Assembly (NCBI RefSeq): GCF_963667985.1
Contig: NZ_OY764081.1
Location: 930,001 to 994,000 of the forward strand
Origin: an uncultured Methanocorpusculum sp.
GTDB taxonomy: Archaea; Halobacteriota; Methanomicrobia; Methanomicrobiales; Methanocorpusculaceae
Length of the DNA stretch: 64,000 bases
Reading direction: 5' to 3'
A model generated the notes under the pieces. That model worked only from the letters and a program-made list of their open reading frames with translations, did no database searches and was not told the DNA's origin. Made by a program: the position numbers and the translations under genes. Of this stretch, positions 1 to 8,841 are shown in pieces (position 1 is the stretch's first letter; every line of letters starts with the position of its first letter).

Positions 1-360
1 GTCGTTGCGGCGAATCCGTCAGCAAAGCAGCTCGTAAAAACCAGTGATCCGAAAAGTCACTACGTCTCGGACTACAAAGATGTGGATAAGACCATTGGGG
101 AACTGGCCGACGGGACGGTTGAGTATCCGCTGATTATTTCCCTTATCCACAATGATGCGGGACTCACGTATACGGCGACAACGTCTGCGGTAGCCCCGCA
201 ATCTCTCCTTATTTCAGTGCTTTTCGGCGAACATGCATATGATCTCGCTGAAGAGATCGAATATCCAACAGAAAAAGTCGTGGCTCCGGTGACGCACAAC
301 ACCCGGCCCCTTCTCATAAAATTAGACGAGGTACTCGAATGGGCTGTCTTGAAAATATGA
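1..360 (+). CDS. DUF1890-family methanogen protein, 5' end cut by window edge
   Basis: Open from the first base in frame 1 to the TGA at 358-360, so the true start lies outside the window; about 119 residues are present. Segments such as VKTSDPKSHYV, SLIHNDAG and the closing HNTRPLLIKLDEVLEW match my memory of the methanogen-specific DUF1890 family, small alpha/beta proteins of unknown function. The next gene overlaps it by four bases (ATGA at 357-360) and looks like DUF1894, the usual partner of DUF1890 in methanogens, which supports both calls. Function is unknown; a role linked to methanogenesis is inferred only from the families' distribution. Confidence 0.7.
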   Translation, partial: VVAANPSAKQLVKTSDPKSHYVSDYKDVDKTIGELADGTVEYPLIISLIHNDAGLTYTATTSAVAPQSLLISVLFGEHAYDLAEEIEYPTEKVVAPVTHNTRPLLIKLDEVLEWAVLKI

Positions 361-623
361 ACTACGAGATTCTGGCAAAGAACTGCAGTTTCAAAGAAGC
401 ACGGGAAATCATCAGAAAAAACAGTACAGAAAAGTACGAAGTCCCTCCCGGATTCAAACTTCTGGAAAAAGCACTTATCGGAATCCCGCCGCTTATCGTC
501 GGCGTTGCCAATGAAAAACTCGTTTATGCCTACACGAAACCCTGTCACGGTACATTCGTCGTCGTCGTGGAGGATCCGGAAGGCGTCGATCATGTTCGCC
601 GAAACGGAAAACCTGTTCAGTAA
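357..623 (+). CDS. DUF1894-family methanogen protein
   Basis: An 88-residue protein starting MNYEILAKNCSFKEA, with the conserved-looking stretch LIGIPPLIVGV and YTKPCHGTFVV. The ATG at 357 forms an ATGA overlap with the stop of the preceding DUF1890 gene; an ATG at 339 in the same frame is possible but less likely. DUF1894 is a small methanogen-restricted family of unknown function, usually encoded beside DUF1890. The stop TAA at 621-623 overlaps the mntP start by one base, so the three genes are probably co-transcribed and translationally coupled. Confidence 0.7.
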   Translation: MNYEILAKNCSFKEAREIIRKNSTEKYEVPPGFKLLEKALIGIPPLIVGVANEKLVYAYTKPCHGTFVVVVEDPEGVDHVRRNGKPVQ

Positions 624-1180
624 TGACTGATTTTCTTCTCTCATCACTGGTCATCGCAGTCAGCCTCGCGATGGATTCGTTCTCCGTATCGCTTGCCGGC
701 GGTGCAGCGCTCAAAGATAATATCGTAAAAACAGCGGTGACTGCCGGGATATTTTTCGGGTTTTTCCAGTTTGCGATGCCGCTTATCGGATGGGCGATCG
801 GGGTCCCCATTACGCAGGTGATCGATCCGTTCGGCTACTGGATTGTGGTGGGCCTGTTCTTCTTCATCGGCGGAAAAATGATCTGGGACAGTTTTTCCGG
901 AGATGAGGATGGGATCAGTCTGATAGGATGGAAAGTTCTGCTTCTTCTTGCAATCGCAACGAGCATCGATGCCCTCGCCGTTGGAATTAGTTTTGCCTTG
1001 ATCGGAGAGGCGGTCCTCCTCCCGGCAGTGATCATCGGCGTGGTCGCCTTTGCCTTTTCATTTGTCGGCGTTCTGGCAGGTCACAAACTCAGCAGTATTC
1101 TTGGAAACAAAATGCAGATTTTGGGAGGAGTTATCCTCGTTTTAATCGGCATCAAATTTTTAATTGAGTATTGTCTTTGA
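623..1180 (+). CDS. mntP: Putative manganese efflux pump MntP
   Basis: The 185-residue protein has about six hydrophobic segments and the MntP (DUF204) signature: an acidic residue in the first helix (AVSLAMDSFSVSLAGG) repeated in the second half (ATSIDALAVGISFALIG). This two-fold repeat with an Asp in helices 1 and 4 is typical of the family, and the length equals the bacterial MntP norm. It should export Mn(II) across the cytoplasmic membrane. The ATG overlaps the preceding stop by one base. A bacterial-style mntP riboswitch cannot apply here because the gene is internal to an operon. Confidence 0.92.
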   Translation: MTDFLLSSLVIAVSLAMDSFSVSLAGGAALKDNIVKTAVTAGIFFGFFQFAMPLIGWAIGVPITQVIDPFGYWIVVGLFFFIGGKMIWDSFSGDEDGISLIGWKVLLLLAIATSIDALAVGISFALIGEAVLLPAVIIGVVAFAFSFVGVLAGHKLSSILGNKMQILGGVILVLIGIKFLIEYCL

Positions 1181-1181
1181 A

Positions 1182-1679
1182 TCAGGCGAGACCTGCAAGA
1201 CCTAAAAGTTCGGCGATACGCTCAGCTGATGCCTGTATTCGTTCCCCGGCACCCTCAAAATCGATCGAGTCGAGTGCTACTTCAGTTTCCTGATTGGTCA
1301 CCGGCATTGTAAGGATCTGATTGAGAAAATCATCTGTATCGTCGGGAGACAACTCATCAAGTGACGGAAGGAACCCGAGATCGAGAAGTGAAGAGGTATC
1401 TGTCGTATTGCCGGATGAAAGCGTAGCCAGAATATCTTCGGCCTCGCTTTGCGTTACGCCTTCTTTGGTGAAGGTAAACCCAAAGAGTTCCACTTTCATA
1501 TCGAACTTTTCCGTCACCGATTCGTTTGAAAGGAGATTATCGGTGACCGGCGTGACGTAAATATGACCAACCGTTTCATTTCCCATAACGATGTCTGTCG
1601 TCTGTGTCCCAAGGCTGATACAACCGGCACTAAGGACGAGCAAAACTGTCAGCAAAAGAACAGCCGGAATGTACTTCAT
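1182..1679 (-). CDS. Small hypothetical lipoprotein
   Basis: A 165-residue protein with a hydrophobic N-terminus ending in the lipobox LSAGC (Cys at about residue 20), so it is predicted to be exported and lipid-anchored outside the membrane. The mature part is acidic and rich in Thr, Ser and Asp, with no recognised domain. It converges with mntP, with one base between the stops. A hydrophobic and Ala-rich C-terminal helix is present. Function unknown. Confidence 0.75.
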   Translation of the reverse strand: MKYIPAVLLLTVLLVLSAGCISLGTQTTDIVMGNETVGHIYVTPVTDNLLSNESVTEKFDMKVELFGFTFTKEGVTQSEAEDILATLSSGNTTDTSSLLDLGFLPSLDELSPDDTDDFLNQILTMPVTNQETEVALDSIDFEGAGERIQASAERIAELLGLAGLA

Positions 1680-1762
1680 TGAAAGAGCATTAGCGGCACG
1701 AACAGAAAAACCTTGTCCAGCCGGCGTTAGACATATTTGTAAGAAACGTCAACATATGAGGC

Positions 1763-2326
1763 ATGCTTGAAATCCTCAAAGAATCCCTTACGACATGTCC
1801 CATGGTCAAACGGGAAAAAGACGGGGTGGTCTATAATTATTTCATCAATCCCCTAACCGACGGCATCCCTGAAGTCACGGCGGAACTTCTGCGCGATGTA
1901 ACGGTGGCGATGATGGCATCGCTCGATTTGAAAAATGTCGATAAGATCGTAGTGTCCGAGGCGATGGGAATCCATATTGGAACGGCCCTGACGCTCGCGA
2001 CCGGCATTCCTTTCGTTGTCATTCGAAAGAGAGAATACCGGTTACCGGGCGAAGTCGTCATTGGTCAGGAAACCGGATACTCCAAAGGAACTCTCTATAT
2101 GAACTGTGTATATAAAGGCGACAGAGTCGTGATCATTGACGATGTCATCAGTACCGGAGGCACGATCAAAGGGATCCTGCCTGCACTGGAGATTGCCGGC
2201 GCAGAACTTGTGGACATTCTCTTTGTTGTAAACAGAGGATCCCCCGATATCGGCATTCCCTACAAAACGCTTGTCACGATCGATGTTGACGAAAACGGTG
2301 TGAAGATCATTGATTCAGCTTTCTGA
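1763..2326 (+). CDS. hpt: Hypoxanthine/guanine phosphoribosyltransferase
   Basis: The 187-residue protein has the PRPP-binding loop VVIIDDVISTGGTIKG at about residues 120-135 and the archaeal Hpt layout (conserved N-terminal LKESLTTCP, then REYRLPGE). It salvages hypoxanthine and guanine to IMP and GMP in the cytoplasm. The length matches methanogen Hpt (about 185-190). Its 3' end overlaps dph2 by 17 bases. A divergent promoter must lie in the 83 bases between it and the lipoprotein gene. Confidence 0.93.
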   Translation: MLEILKESLTTCPMVKREKDGVVYNYFINPLTDGIPEVTAELLRDVTVAMMASLDLKNVDKIVVSEAMGIHIGTALTLATGIPFVVIRKREYRLPGEVVIGQETGYSKGTLYMNCVYKGDRVVIIDDVISTGGTIKGILPALEIAGAELVDILFVVNRGSPDIGIPYKTLVTIDVDENGVKIIDSAF

Positions 2327-3260
2327 AGTTATTACCCAGCTGAAAAGCCGAAATGCGAAACGGGTCGCCGTTCAGCTGCCCGAAGGCCTGAAACGACACG
2401 CAGCGGAGATCTCGAGAGCTCTGAAAAACGAGGGTTTCGAGGTCATGATCAGCGGAGATGCCTGTTGGGGAGCCTGCGATCTGAGTCTGGACGCTTTAGA
2501 GTGGGCGGATGTTCTCGTTCATGTCGGGCACACGCCGGTGACTTCGGAGAAAAATATCATCTATCTCCCGTTCCAGCAGGACATTCCTCTTGAAATTCTG
2601 GAGTCCGCCGTACCTCAACTCAAAAAATATGCATCGGTCGGGATCACAACGACGATCCAGCACGCCCATCAGACAAAATCAATCTGCGAGTGGCTCAACA
2701 ATCACGGAGTAAACGCCGTGATCGGAGCGGGATCCTCGCGAACCCCTCTCGAGGGTCAGGTCATTGGATGTACCTATGCTTCGGCAAAGAACGCAAACGC
2801 CGAAGCATATCTGTTCGTCGGGACCGGCGTTTTCCATGCGATCGGCGTATCTCTCGCTACGAAAAAAACGACCTTTGCTCTCGACCCGTTCGCCGACGGT
2901 ATTCTGCAGGAGGTTTCTGCCGATCGTCTCTTACGAAAACGGTTCGCTCAGATCGAAAAGGCAAAGAGTGCGAAGACCTTCGGAATCCTGCTCTCATCCA
3001 AGTCTGGTCAGGCACGCCGTGAACTTGCTGAACGGCTTGCCAGTCTCCACGAAAATGCCACGGTCATTCTGATTCGGGAGATATCCGAGATGCAGCTTAG
3101 AAATCTCGGATTCGATGCCTATGTGAATACTGCATGCCCGAGACTTGCTCTGGATGACCAGAGCCGGTTTCCAGTGCCGGTCCTTTCACCTGCCGAATTT
3201 GAGATCGCGCTTGGAAAACGCAGCTGGGACGATTACGTCATCGATGAAATTTTACCATGA
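2310..3260 (+). CDS. dph2: Diphthamide synthesis enzyme Dph2 (2-(3-amino-3-carboxypropyl)histidine synthase)
   Basis: The 316-residue protein has the three [4Fe-4S] ligand cysteines expected of archaeal Dph2: C56 in GDACWGACD, C154 in VIGCTYAS and C276 in YVNTACPRLA, at spacings close to the characterised Pyrococcus enzyme. This non-canonical radical-SAM enzyme transfers the aminocarboxypropyl group of SAM to the histidine of elongation factor 2. The start is a TTG at 2310: an in-frame TGA lies at 2301 and no ATG follows before the conserved N-terminus. It overlaps hpt upstream and the methyltransferase downstream (ATGA), so it sits mid-operon. Confidence 0.95.
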   Translation: MIQLSEVITQLKSRNAKRVAVQLPEGLKRHAAEISRALKNEGFEVMISGDACWGACDLSLDALEWADVLVHVGHTPVTSEKNIIYLPFQQDIPLEILESAVPQLKKYASVGITTTIQHAHQTKSICEWLNNHGVNAVIGAGSSRTPLEGQVIGCTYASAKNANAEAYLFVGTGVFHAIGVSLATKKTTFALDPFADGILQEVSADRLLRKRFAQIEKAKSAKTFGILLSSKSGQARRELAERLASLHENATVILIREISEMQLRNLGFDAYVNTACPRLALDDQSRFPVPVLSPAEFEIALGKRSWDDYVIDEILP

Positions 3261-3859
3261 AACTCAGACAACTTGAAATGTGCCTGCAGAAGGTACAGGG
3301 ATTTCACTCGCCGGTTGCCGAGCTTGAACAATACATGACGCCGGCCCCGCTTGCCGCGAGGCTTCTGCATGAAGTAGCTCTGGCCGGCGATATCGAAGGG
3401 ATGACAGTCGTGGATCTTGGCTGTGGAACTGGAATGCTTTCGATTGGAGCAGCACTCCTTGGAGCAACGGTCATCAGTGTCGATATTGACGAAGCAGCCC
3501 TGAAAATTGCCAGAAAAAATGCGGAAGCATTCGGGGTCGATATCGAATGGCTGCGAATGCGTATCGATGAGACTGCCAAACCTCTTACTGCAGACACGGT
3601 CCTGATGAATCCCCCGTTTGGAGCTCAGAAAGAGCATGCCGACCGGCCGTTTATCGAATTCGCTCTCCTGACGGCTCCGGTCTGTTACGGGATCTTCAAT
3701 AAAGGAAGCATCCCGTTTCTCGAAGTATACACAAAAAAGACGGCCTCCATCACCTCAAAAACAGCAGCCCTGCTGAATATTCCAAAACAATTCGCGTTCC
3801 ACACAAAAGAACATCTGGAGATCCCGGTTGAGATCATCCGTTTAGAGAGAATATCATGA
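3257..3859 (+). CDS. METTL5-like N6-adenine RNA methyltransferase (COG2263)
   Basis: A 200-residue class I methyltransferase with SAM motif VVDLGCGTGML at about residues 51-61 and catalytic NPPF at 118-121, preceded by EQYMTPAPLAARLL. This is the arrangement in archaeal and eukaryotic METTL5 proteins, which methylate an adenine of small-subunit rRNA. The exact substrate here is inference. The ATGA overlap with dph2 couples two translation-related modification genes. The following MFS gene also overlaps by four bases. Confidence 0.85.
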   Translation: MKLRQLEMCLQKVQGFHSPVAELEQYMTPAPLAARLLHEVALAGDIEGMTVVDLGCGTGMLSIGAALLGATVISVDIDEAALKIARKNAEAFGVDIEWLRMRIDETAKPLTADTVLMNPPFGAQKEHADRPFIEFALLTAPVCYGIFNKGSIPFLEVYTKKTASITSKTAALLNIPKQFAFHTKEHLEIPVEIIRLERIS

Positions 3860-5037
3860 ACGATCATACAAAACGCATTGCCGGTCTTGCCGCAGGTCAC
3901 GGAGCGGCAGACTTTTACATCCCCGTAGTTCCGGCGATACTCCCGGCACTGATTCCCATCTTTACCGAACAGGGCATCACCTCCTATGCGATGGCTGGAT
4001 GTCTCTTCACTCTTATGACCCTGACCATGGTCCTCTTCCAGCCCTTATCCGGCTGGATGATCGATAAGGGCCGGTGGGTCCCCGGGATTTCCTGGTGTAT
4101 TCTTATCACCGGTCTTGCCATCGCAGTATTCGGCTTTACCCAGAATTACTGGGTGCTTCTCGTCATGGCTGTGGTTGCGGGAGCGGGAAACTCCATGTTC
4201 CACCCGAATGCCTATCAGCAGATCCATCAGTTCACCACTTCGGCAAACCGGGGAACATTCCTTTCACTCTTCTCGGTCGGGGGATCTTTTGGCTACGGAG
4301 CGGCTCCTCTCGTTGCCGGAGCATTATTTGCATGGGGAGGATTTCCGGCACTTATATGGCTCGTGATTCCGGCGGTCGTTGTGGCAGTTTTACTGAGGAA
4401 ACACCAGCAGAAACCGGCTATCGTACCACCGAAATCCGTGGATACCGAGAAGGTAAAACCGAAATGGAGAAACGCAGTTTTTGTTCTCGGCATAAGTTCG
4501 CTTCGAACCTGGGTGTACTATGGATTTCTCGCCTTCGCAGCGGTCTATCTGACCACGTATGCAGGTGTCGATTACCTTCTGGCAACCGGTGTTGTCAGTT
4601 GTATGATTTTTGCAGGAATGTTCGGCACCCTCATTGCCGGCCCTATGTCCGATAAAATCGGACGGAAGGAAATCATGTTCACGGCCTATATCGGAGCGAC
4701 GACTGCTTATTTCGGAATATTCCTTCTGTCAGGATTGGGATCGGTCATCTCTCTTGTGATCGCCGGATTTTTTATGATGGCCACGGCCTCCGTGGAGATC
4801 GCAACAGTCCAGGAACTTATGCCTGGAAGCGTCGGACTTGCATCTGGAATTATAATCGGTATTCCCCAGGGGCTTGCAGCCGTGGCGATTATGGTTATCG
4901 GAATCATGGCGGATGCGATAGGTATGCCAACGGCCTTATTCTCGCAGGTATGGCTGATGGTTGCTGCCATCGTTCTCTGTATTGCTCTCCCTTATCCGCT
5001 GAAACTGCTGAAACACACCCGTAAAACTATCGAATAA
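3856..5037 (+). CDS. Major facilitator superfamily transporter, fosmidomycin-resistance-like
   Basis: A 393-residue protein with about 12 hydrophobic segments and MFS loop motifs, including GWMIDKGRW after helix 2 and GPMSDKIGRKE in the second half. The N-terminus (AGLAAGHGAADFYIPVVPAI) resembles Fsr/YfnC-type drug exporters. It is the last gene of the hpt-dph2-methyltransferase run, linked by ATGA, although its substrate has no obvious relation to its neighbours. The substrate cannot be predicted. Confidence 0.87.
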   Translation: MNDHTKRIAGLAAGHGAADFYIPVVPAILPALIPIFTEQGITSYAMAGCLFTLMTLTMVLFQPLSGWMIDKGRWVPGISWCILITGLAIAVFGFTQNYWVLLVMAVVAGAGNSMFHPNAYQQIHQFTTSANRGTFLSLFSVGGSFGYGAAPLVAGALFAWGGFPALIWLVIPAVVVAVLLRKHQQKPAIVPPKSVDTEKVKPKWRNAVFVLGISSLRTWVYYGFLAFAAVYLTTYAGVDYLLATGVVSCMIFAGMFGTLIAGPMSDKIGRKEIMFTAYIGATTAYFGIFLLSGLGSVISLVIAGFFMMATASVEIATVQELMPGSVGLASGIIIGIPQGLAAVAIMVIGIMADAIGMPTALFSQVWLMVAAIVLCIALPYPLKLLKHTRKTIE

Positions 5038-5159
5038 CTCGGTTGAAATCCTCACCACCCTCTATTTTTCCAGAACAACAGCAAATCTAGCTCTATTATC
5101 CGGCTGTAGCGTGTGTCAACCCGCAAACGCTATTTACCACAATGCCCAATTCATATAAT

Positions 5160-6044
5160 ATGGAATTCAACGGTGTAATTCTTGAAGACACATATGCAGA
5201 AGGCTTCCCGGTGTGGGCTGCCCGTGTTATCATCACTGCAGTAACGAAAGAGTGGGCATACAAAGCAGCAACCGAAGCAACCGGTTTTGCAACCTCGACC
5301 ATTGGCTGCCCCTGCGAAGCAGGAATCGAACGGTTCGTCCCGGCATCCGAGACCCCCGACAACCGCCCAGGATATGCAATCATGCTCTGCTGTGGAAAGA
5401 AAGCACTCAAAGAGCAAGTCCTTGAGCGCATTGCCGAGTGTGTTTTAACTGCACCCACAACCGCAGTTTTCAATGGAAAAGCAGGTTCTGAAGAGATTAT
5501 CCCGGTCAAACTCCATTTCTTTGGTGACGGATACGAATCCAAGGTCGTCGTCGGCGGAATCAACTGCTGGTCCATCCCAATCATGGGCGGCAACTTTGTT
5601 GTAGAAGAAGAAGTCGGCGCAATCAAAGGAGTTGCCGGCGGTAACTTCCTTATTATGGGAGATTCCCAGATGTCAGCACTTATCGCAGCAGAAGCAACAG
5701 TCGATGCAATCAGCTGTGTTCCAGGAACCATCACCCCGTTCCCGGGAGGAGTTGTATCCTCAGGATCCAAAGTCGGTTCCCTGAAATACAAGTTCATGGG
5801 CGCATCCACCAATGAAAAGTTCTGCCCAACAATCCGCGAGAAAGTTCCGGAAACCGAGATCCCCGAAGGCGTCAAGGCAGTCTACGAGATCGTCATCGAC
5901 GGTGTCTCTGAAGCAGCAGTCAAGGAAGCAATGAAAGTCGGCGTTCAGGCAGCATGCAGAGTTCCGGGTGTCGTCAAGATCACCGCAGGAAACTACGGCG
6001 GAAACCTCGGTCCCTTCAAGTTCCACTTAAAGGACTGCATCTAA
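5160..6044 (+). CDS. ftr: Formylmethanofuran:tetrahydromethanopterin formyltransferase
   Basis: About 294 residues from MEFNGVILEDTYAEGFP, the family's standard N-terminus. Ftr transfers the formyl group from formylmethanofuran to H4MPT, the second step of CO2 reduction to methane, in the cytoplasm. The ATG at 5142 is in frame and would add MPNSYN, but 5160 fits the family and lies about 25 bases after a TATA-like ctatttac near 5129, consistent with a leaderless mRNA. Codon use is strongly biased (GCA, ATC, GGA), as expected of a highly expressed gene. A T-rich run (6044-6061) follows the stop and may terminate transcription. Confidence 0.97.
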   Translation: MEFNGVILEDTYAEGFPVWAARVIITAVTKEWAYKAATEATGFATSTIGCPCEAGIERFVPASETPDNRPGYAIMLCCGKKALKEQVLERIAECVLTAPTTAVFNGKAGSEEIIPVKLHFFGDGYESKVVVGGINCWSIPIMGGNFVVEEEVGAIKGVAGGNFLIMGDSQMSALIAAEATVDAISCVPGTITPFPGGVVSSGSKVGSLKYKFMGASTNEKFCPTIREKVPETEIPEGVKAVYEIVIDGVSEAAVKEAMKVGVQAACRVPGVVKITAGNYGGNLGPFKFHLKDCI

Positions 6045-6185
6045 CTTTTTTTTATTTTATTTTAGCTGACTCAACCTTATGAGCGCAGGCGATCTTCTTC
6101 AAAGAAGGATTGGAAAATCGCCCGTTACATAATTTACAAAAAAGAAAGACCTCTCAAAAAATGAGGGATTATGAAATAGGAATAT

Positions 6186-7495
6186 TTACCGGCGTCTTAA
6201 GGCCATTACAACTCCACAGGCTCCAAGTCCGGCAAGGATGCCAATAAATGGAACGGGGGTAGAGGTGGGTGTTGGAACAACGGTTGAGGACATCACAACG
6301 GTTCTCTCAACAGTCTGACCGGCGGTGAAAGAGATGGACTGCGACCAGTCATCATAACCTGTGTTCTGGAGAAAGATAGTGTGGGTTCCGGCAGTAATGT
6401 CGTTTAAATTCAACGGAGTATATCCTCTGAATGCATTATCCACATACACCTCAGCTCCGGACGGATCGGATGAAATCTGAAGAGTTGCGGTAGTTATTAC
6501 CGGCGTAACCGGCACAAGTGTCGCAGAAATTGTTCTTGTCTCACCAGAACTCAATATGAATGACGTTGAGTAGGGATTGTAGTTGTCAAGAGTAAAGAGG
6601 AGTGTGTGAGACGTTCCGGGCGTAAAAGGACCCGCATTCAGATAGTTCGGGTTGGATACAGTGGAATACTGGGTGTTTCCAACATAACTTCCGTCAATAT
6701 AAACGGCAGCACCGGACGGATAGGAAGCAATCTGGACATAGGCATTTGCATTCGGCTGAAGACTTGCCGATACAGAAGTTGTCATACCTGTATTGACAGT
6801 TGCTGTCGTTGTATACGATGTGTAACCTGATTTCTTTACCGTAACCTGATAGGTTCCTGGGTTCAGGCCAATCGTGAAGGATGTATCGCCTTTGTAAACA
6901 CCATTGATGTAAACATCCGCATTGGATGGACTGGAAGAGACAGAGAGATATCCATATGTCACGGATGGGTCCAGCGTAGCGGAAACCTGCGTGGTCTGAC
7001 CTGCATTCACGGTTGTTGATCCAGACCATGTATTGTATCCCGACATAGACATCTGAACGCTGTGCGAACCTGGTGAAAGAGTAACCGTTGTCGGGCTGAC
7101 ACCCTTGTATACTCCATCAACGTAAACTATAGCACCTGAGGGATTTGAGGAGATATAAAGGTAACCATTGGTCGGAATTGGGATCAATATAGCATTGACC
7201 GTCACATAATCACCGACTGTGAAGACATAGCCGGCATTATAATGATAATCATAATACCCGGCTTTCGACACGGTGATGTAATGATCAACCGGCGTACCAG
7301 TCGTGTAGATGGTAAAAGTACCAGGCGTAGTAATGGTGTTTCCAGTACCTGAGTCAGTTGCTGTTGCTCCGGATGGAGAAGACGTTACATAAATGGCTGC
7401 CGTATCCGAACCTACCTCGATTGCCAAAGCCGGCAGACATAGTAAGGAAAGGGCAGTCAGTAATACTAGCAAAGAGAGAGAGGAGCTTTTCTCAT
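6186..7495 (-). CDS. PEGA-repeat secreted surface protein; start out of frame at a (CT)5 tract
   Basis: The main frame (6186-7472) encodes five PEGA-type repeats, each with a PSGA-like turn followed by VYVDGVYKG-like strands, then a Pro/Thr linker and a C-terminal hydrophobic helix ending in Arg-Arg-Arg. That tail resembles archaeal surface-sorting signals. The hydrophobic core of a signal peptide is in this frame (LVLLTALSLLCLPALA), but its only start there is a TTG at 7472. A good signal-peptide start, ATG at 7495 (MRKAPLSL), is in another frame and hits TAG after nine codons. Removing one CT unit from the tract at 7473-7482 joins them perfectly. The gene is either phase-variable or broken. 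Confidence 0.8.
7473..7482. repeat. (AG)5 dinucleotide tract, (CT)5 on the coding strand
   Basis: Five tandem AG units lie within the signal-peptide codons of the PEGA protein. With five units the ATG at 7495 reads into a stop; with four units it reads straight into the repeat protein. The tract is short but placed exactly where slippage would switch the gene on and off. Confidence 0.6.
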
Positions 7496-7532
7496 AGATA
7501 ATACAACGGAGTGATTACTAAAAAATCATTGG

Positions 7533-7859
7533 TTAGAGGTGCGGATTTGCGGAACAAATATGCAGAAGTGCATCATATCCGGTCATCCCGACCTTGATTC
7601 CTAATGTTTCCGCAGATTCCGTCAACTCAGCGATCTTACCTGCAAGAAGTTCTTCGAGCGTTGACACACCAGTGATCCTGACTGCAGCCATTCCAAGTCT
7701 GGCAAAGGTCCTCATATCAAAAAAACCGCATCCGAGAAAACCGCCCGGGGCTGTGATGAATATCAGATTCGACGGAGGCACCGGCAAGCAGAATCCTTCG
7801 ATTGTAACCTCGTTTACTGTTCCAATAGCATGTCCCGGACGATCATACTGTAACTCCAT
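7533..7859 (-). CDS. DUF1805 (YunC-like) protein
   Basis: A 108-residue protein with the DUF1805 pattern: LIFITAPGGFLGCGFFD, then AVRITGVSTLEELL and LGIKVGMTGYDALLHI. The family occurs in Bacillus (YunC) and widely in methanogens; its function is unknown. It lies 37 bases upstream of the PEGA gene on the same strand and is divergent from the deformylase-like gene. Confidence 0.85.
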   Translation of the reverse strand: MELQYDRPGHAIGTVNEVTIEGFCLPVPPSNLIFITAPGGFLGCGFFDMRTFARLGMAAVRITGVSTLEELLAGKIAELTESAETLGIKVGMTGYDALLHICSANPHL

Positions 7860-7913
7860 GCATATGTATGTGTAATCACAACACTAAAACAATTTCAGCG
7901 AGAAAAGAATCAT

Positions 7914-8387
7914 ATGATTTGTGAGATCCGAAAATACGGAGACCCTGTCCTCTTTCTGCATGCGGAAACGGTGCAAAAAATCGGCGCACCGGAATTAGAG
8001 ATCCTAACGGATATGTGGGACACGATGGTCCACAACAAATGCATTGGTCTTTCAGCTCCCCAGATAGGCGTATCGAAACGCCTCTTCATCGTAAACGCCG
8101 GTGGCGTAACCATCAAAGGGGCAAACCCGGAAGTACTGAAGGAGGGAGCTCTTGTTGAGGAGATAGAAGGAAGCCCCTGCATTCCGGGAATCCAGCGGCC
8201 AGTCCGTCGGCCGGGAAAGATTACCTGCAGATATCTCGACATCTCCGGGGAGACCGTTGAGACCGAACTCAAAGGAATAGCTACCCGGGCTTTTCTCCAC
8301 GAAAAAGATCATCATGAGGGCATACTGTTTCTTGACCATCTGAAACCCATACAAAAACGAATGATCCTCAAATCCCTGGAAAAATAA
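7914..8387 (+). CDS. def: Peptide deformylase-like protein with altered metal-ligand motif
   Basis: A 157-residue protein of deformylase fold. Motif 1 is IGLSAPQIG (about 44-52) and motif 3 is HEKDH (H129, E130, H133), both acceptable. Motif 2, normally EGCLSVPG with the metal-binding Cys third, reads EGSPCIPG here (residues 85-92): Ser occupies the ligand position and Cys sits two places later. The protein may be inactive as a deformylase or use a shifted ligand. A second, fully canonical def lies at 40291-40779 beside fmt. Archaea do not normally need deformylase, so this paralogue probably has another amidase-type role; that is inference. Confidence 0.85.
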   Translation: MICEIRKYGDPVLFLHAETVQKIGAPELEILTDMWDTMVHNKCIGLSAPQIGVSKRLFIVNAGGVTIKGANPEVLKEGALVEEIEGSPCIPGIQRPVRRPGKITCRYLDISGETVETELKGIATRAFLHEKDHHEGILFLDHLKPIQKRMILKSLEK

Positions 8388-8446
8388 CAGATAACTATTT
8401 TTCCACAAACCAAACCCTGATAACTTCTGAAACGGAATATTTGATA

Positions 8447-8743
8447 ATGAATCTGATGCCAACACGCGAGGAAATAAAGGAAGTCGCTGAGCAAATCCGC
8501 CCCTCGATCGAGAATGTTGCAGTAAAAAAGGGCTGGGTCCTGAATGAAAACAAAGATGTGACCGATTCAACCATCGAGGGAATTGCGAGAAACAAACTTG
8601 TGTATGGAAAACGATTCTGTCCATGCCGTATCCCAACCGGGGATGCCGAGGCGGATAAAATATATCTCTGTCCATGCAGGGACTCAGCTGCAGATGTTGA
8701 GGCGTTTGGTCACTGCCATTGTTACCTGTATTTCAAAAAATAA
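8447..8743 (+). CDS. Ferredoxin:thioredoxin reductase catalytic-subunit-like Fe-S protein
   Basis: About 98 residues with the cysteine signature of the FTR catalytic chain: FCPCRIPTG, then YLCPCR, then HCHC near the end. In this family a [4Fe-4S] cluster and a neighbouring redox-active disulfide reduce thioredoxin using ferredoxin electrons. Methanogen homologues also reduce F420-linked thioredoxin systems. Starts are possible at TTG 8441, ATG 8447 and ATG 8456; the ATG at 8447 is preferred over TTG. It follows the deformylase-like gene by about 60 bases on the same strand. Confidence 0.88.
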   Translation: MNLMPTREEIKEVAEQIRPSIENVAVKKGWVLNENKDVTDSTIEGIARNKLVYGKRFCPCRIPTGDAEADKIYLCPCRDSAADVEAFGHCHCYLYFKK

Positions 8744-8841
8744 TATAATGTGAATACAATATCACACACTTCTTTTAATAGGTTCTACCATATCCCCATG
8801 GGAAGTAAGTGATTTATAGGAGAAATGAAAATGATTAACAG

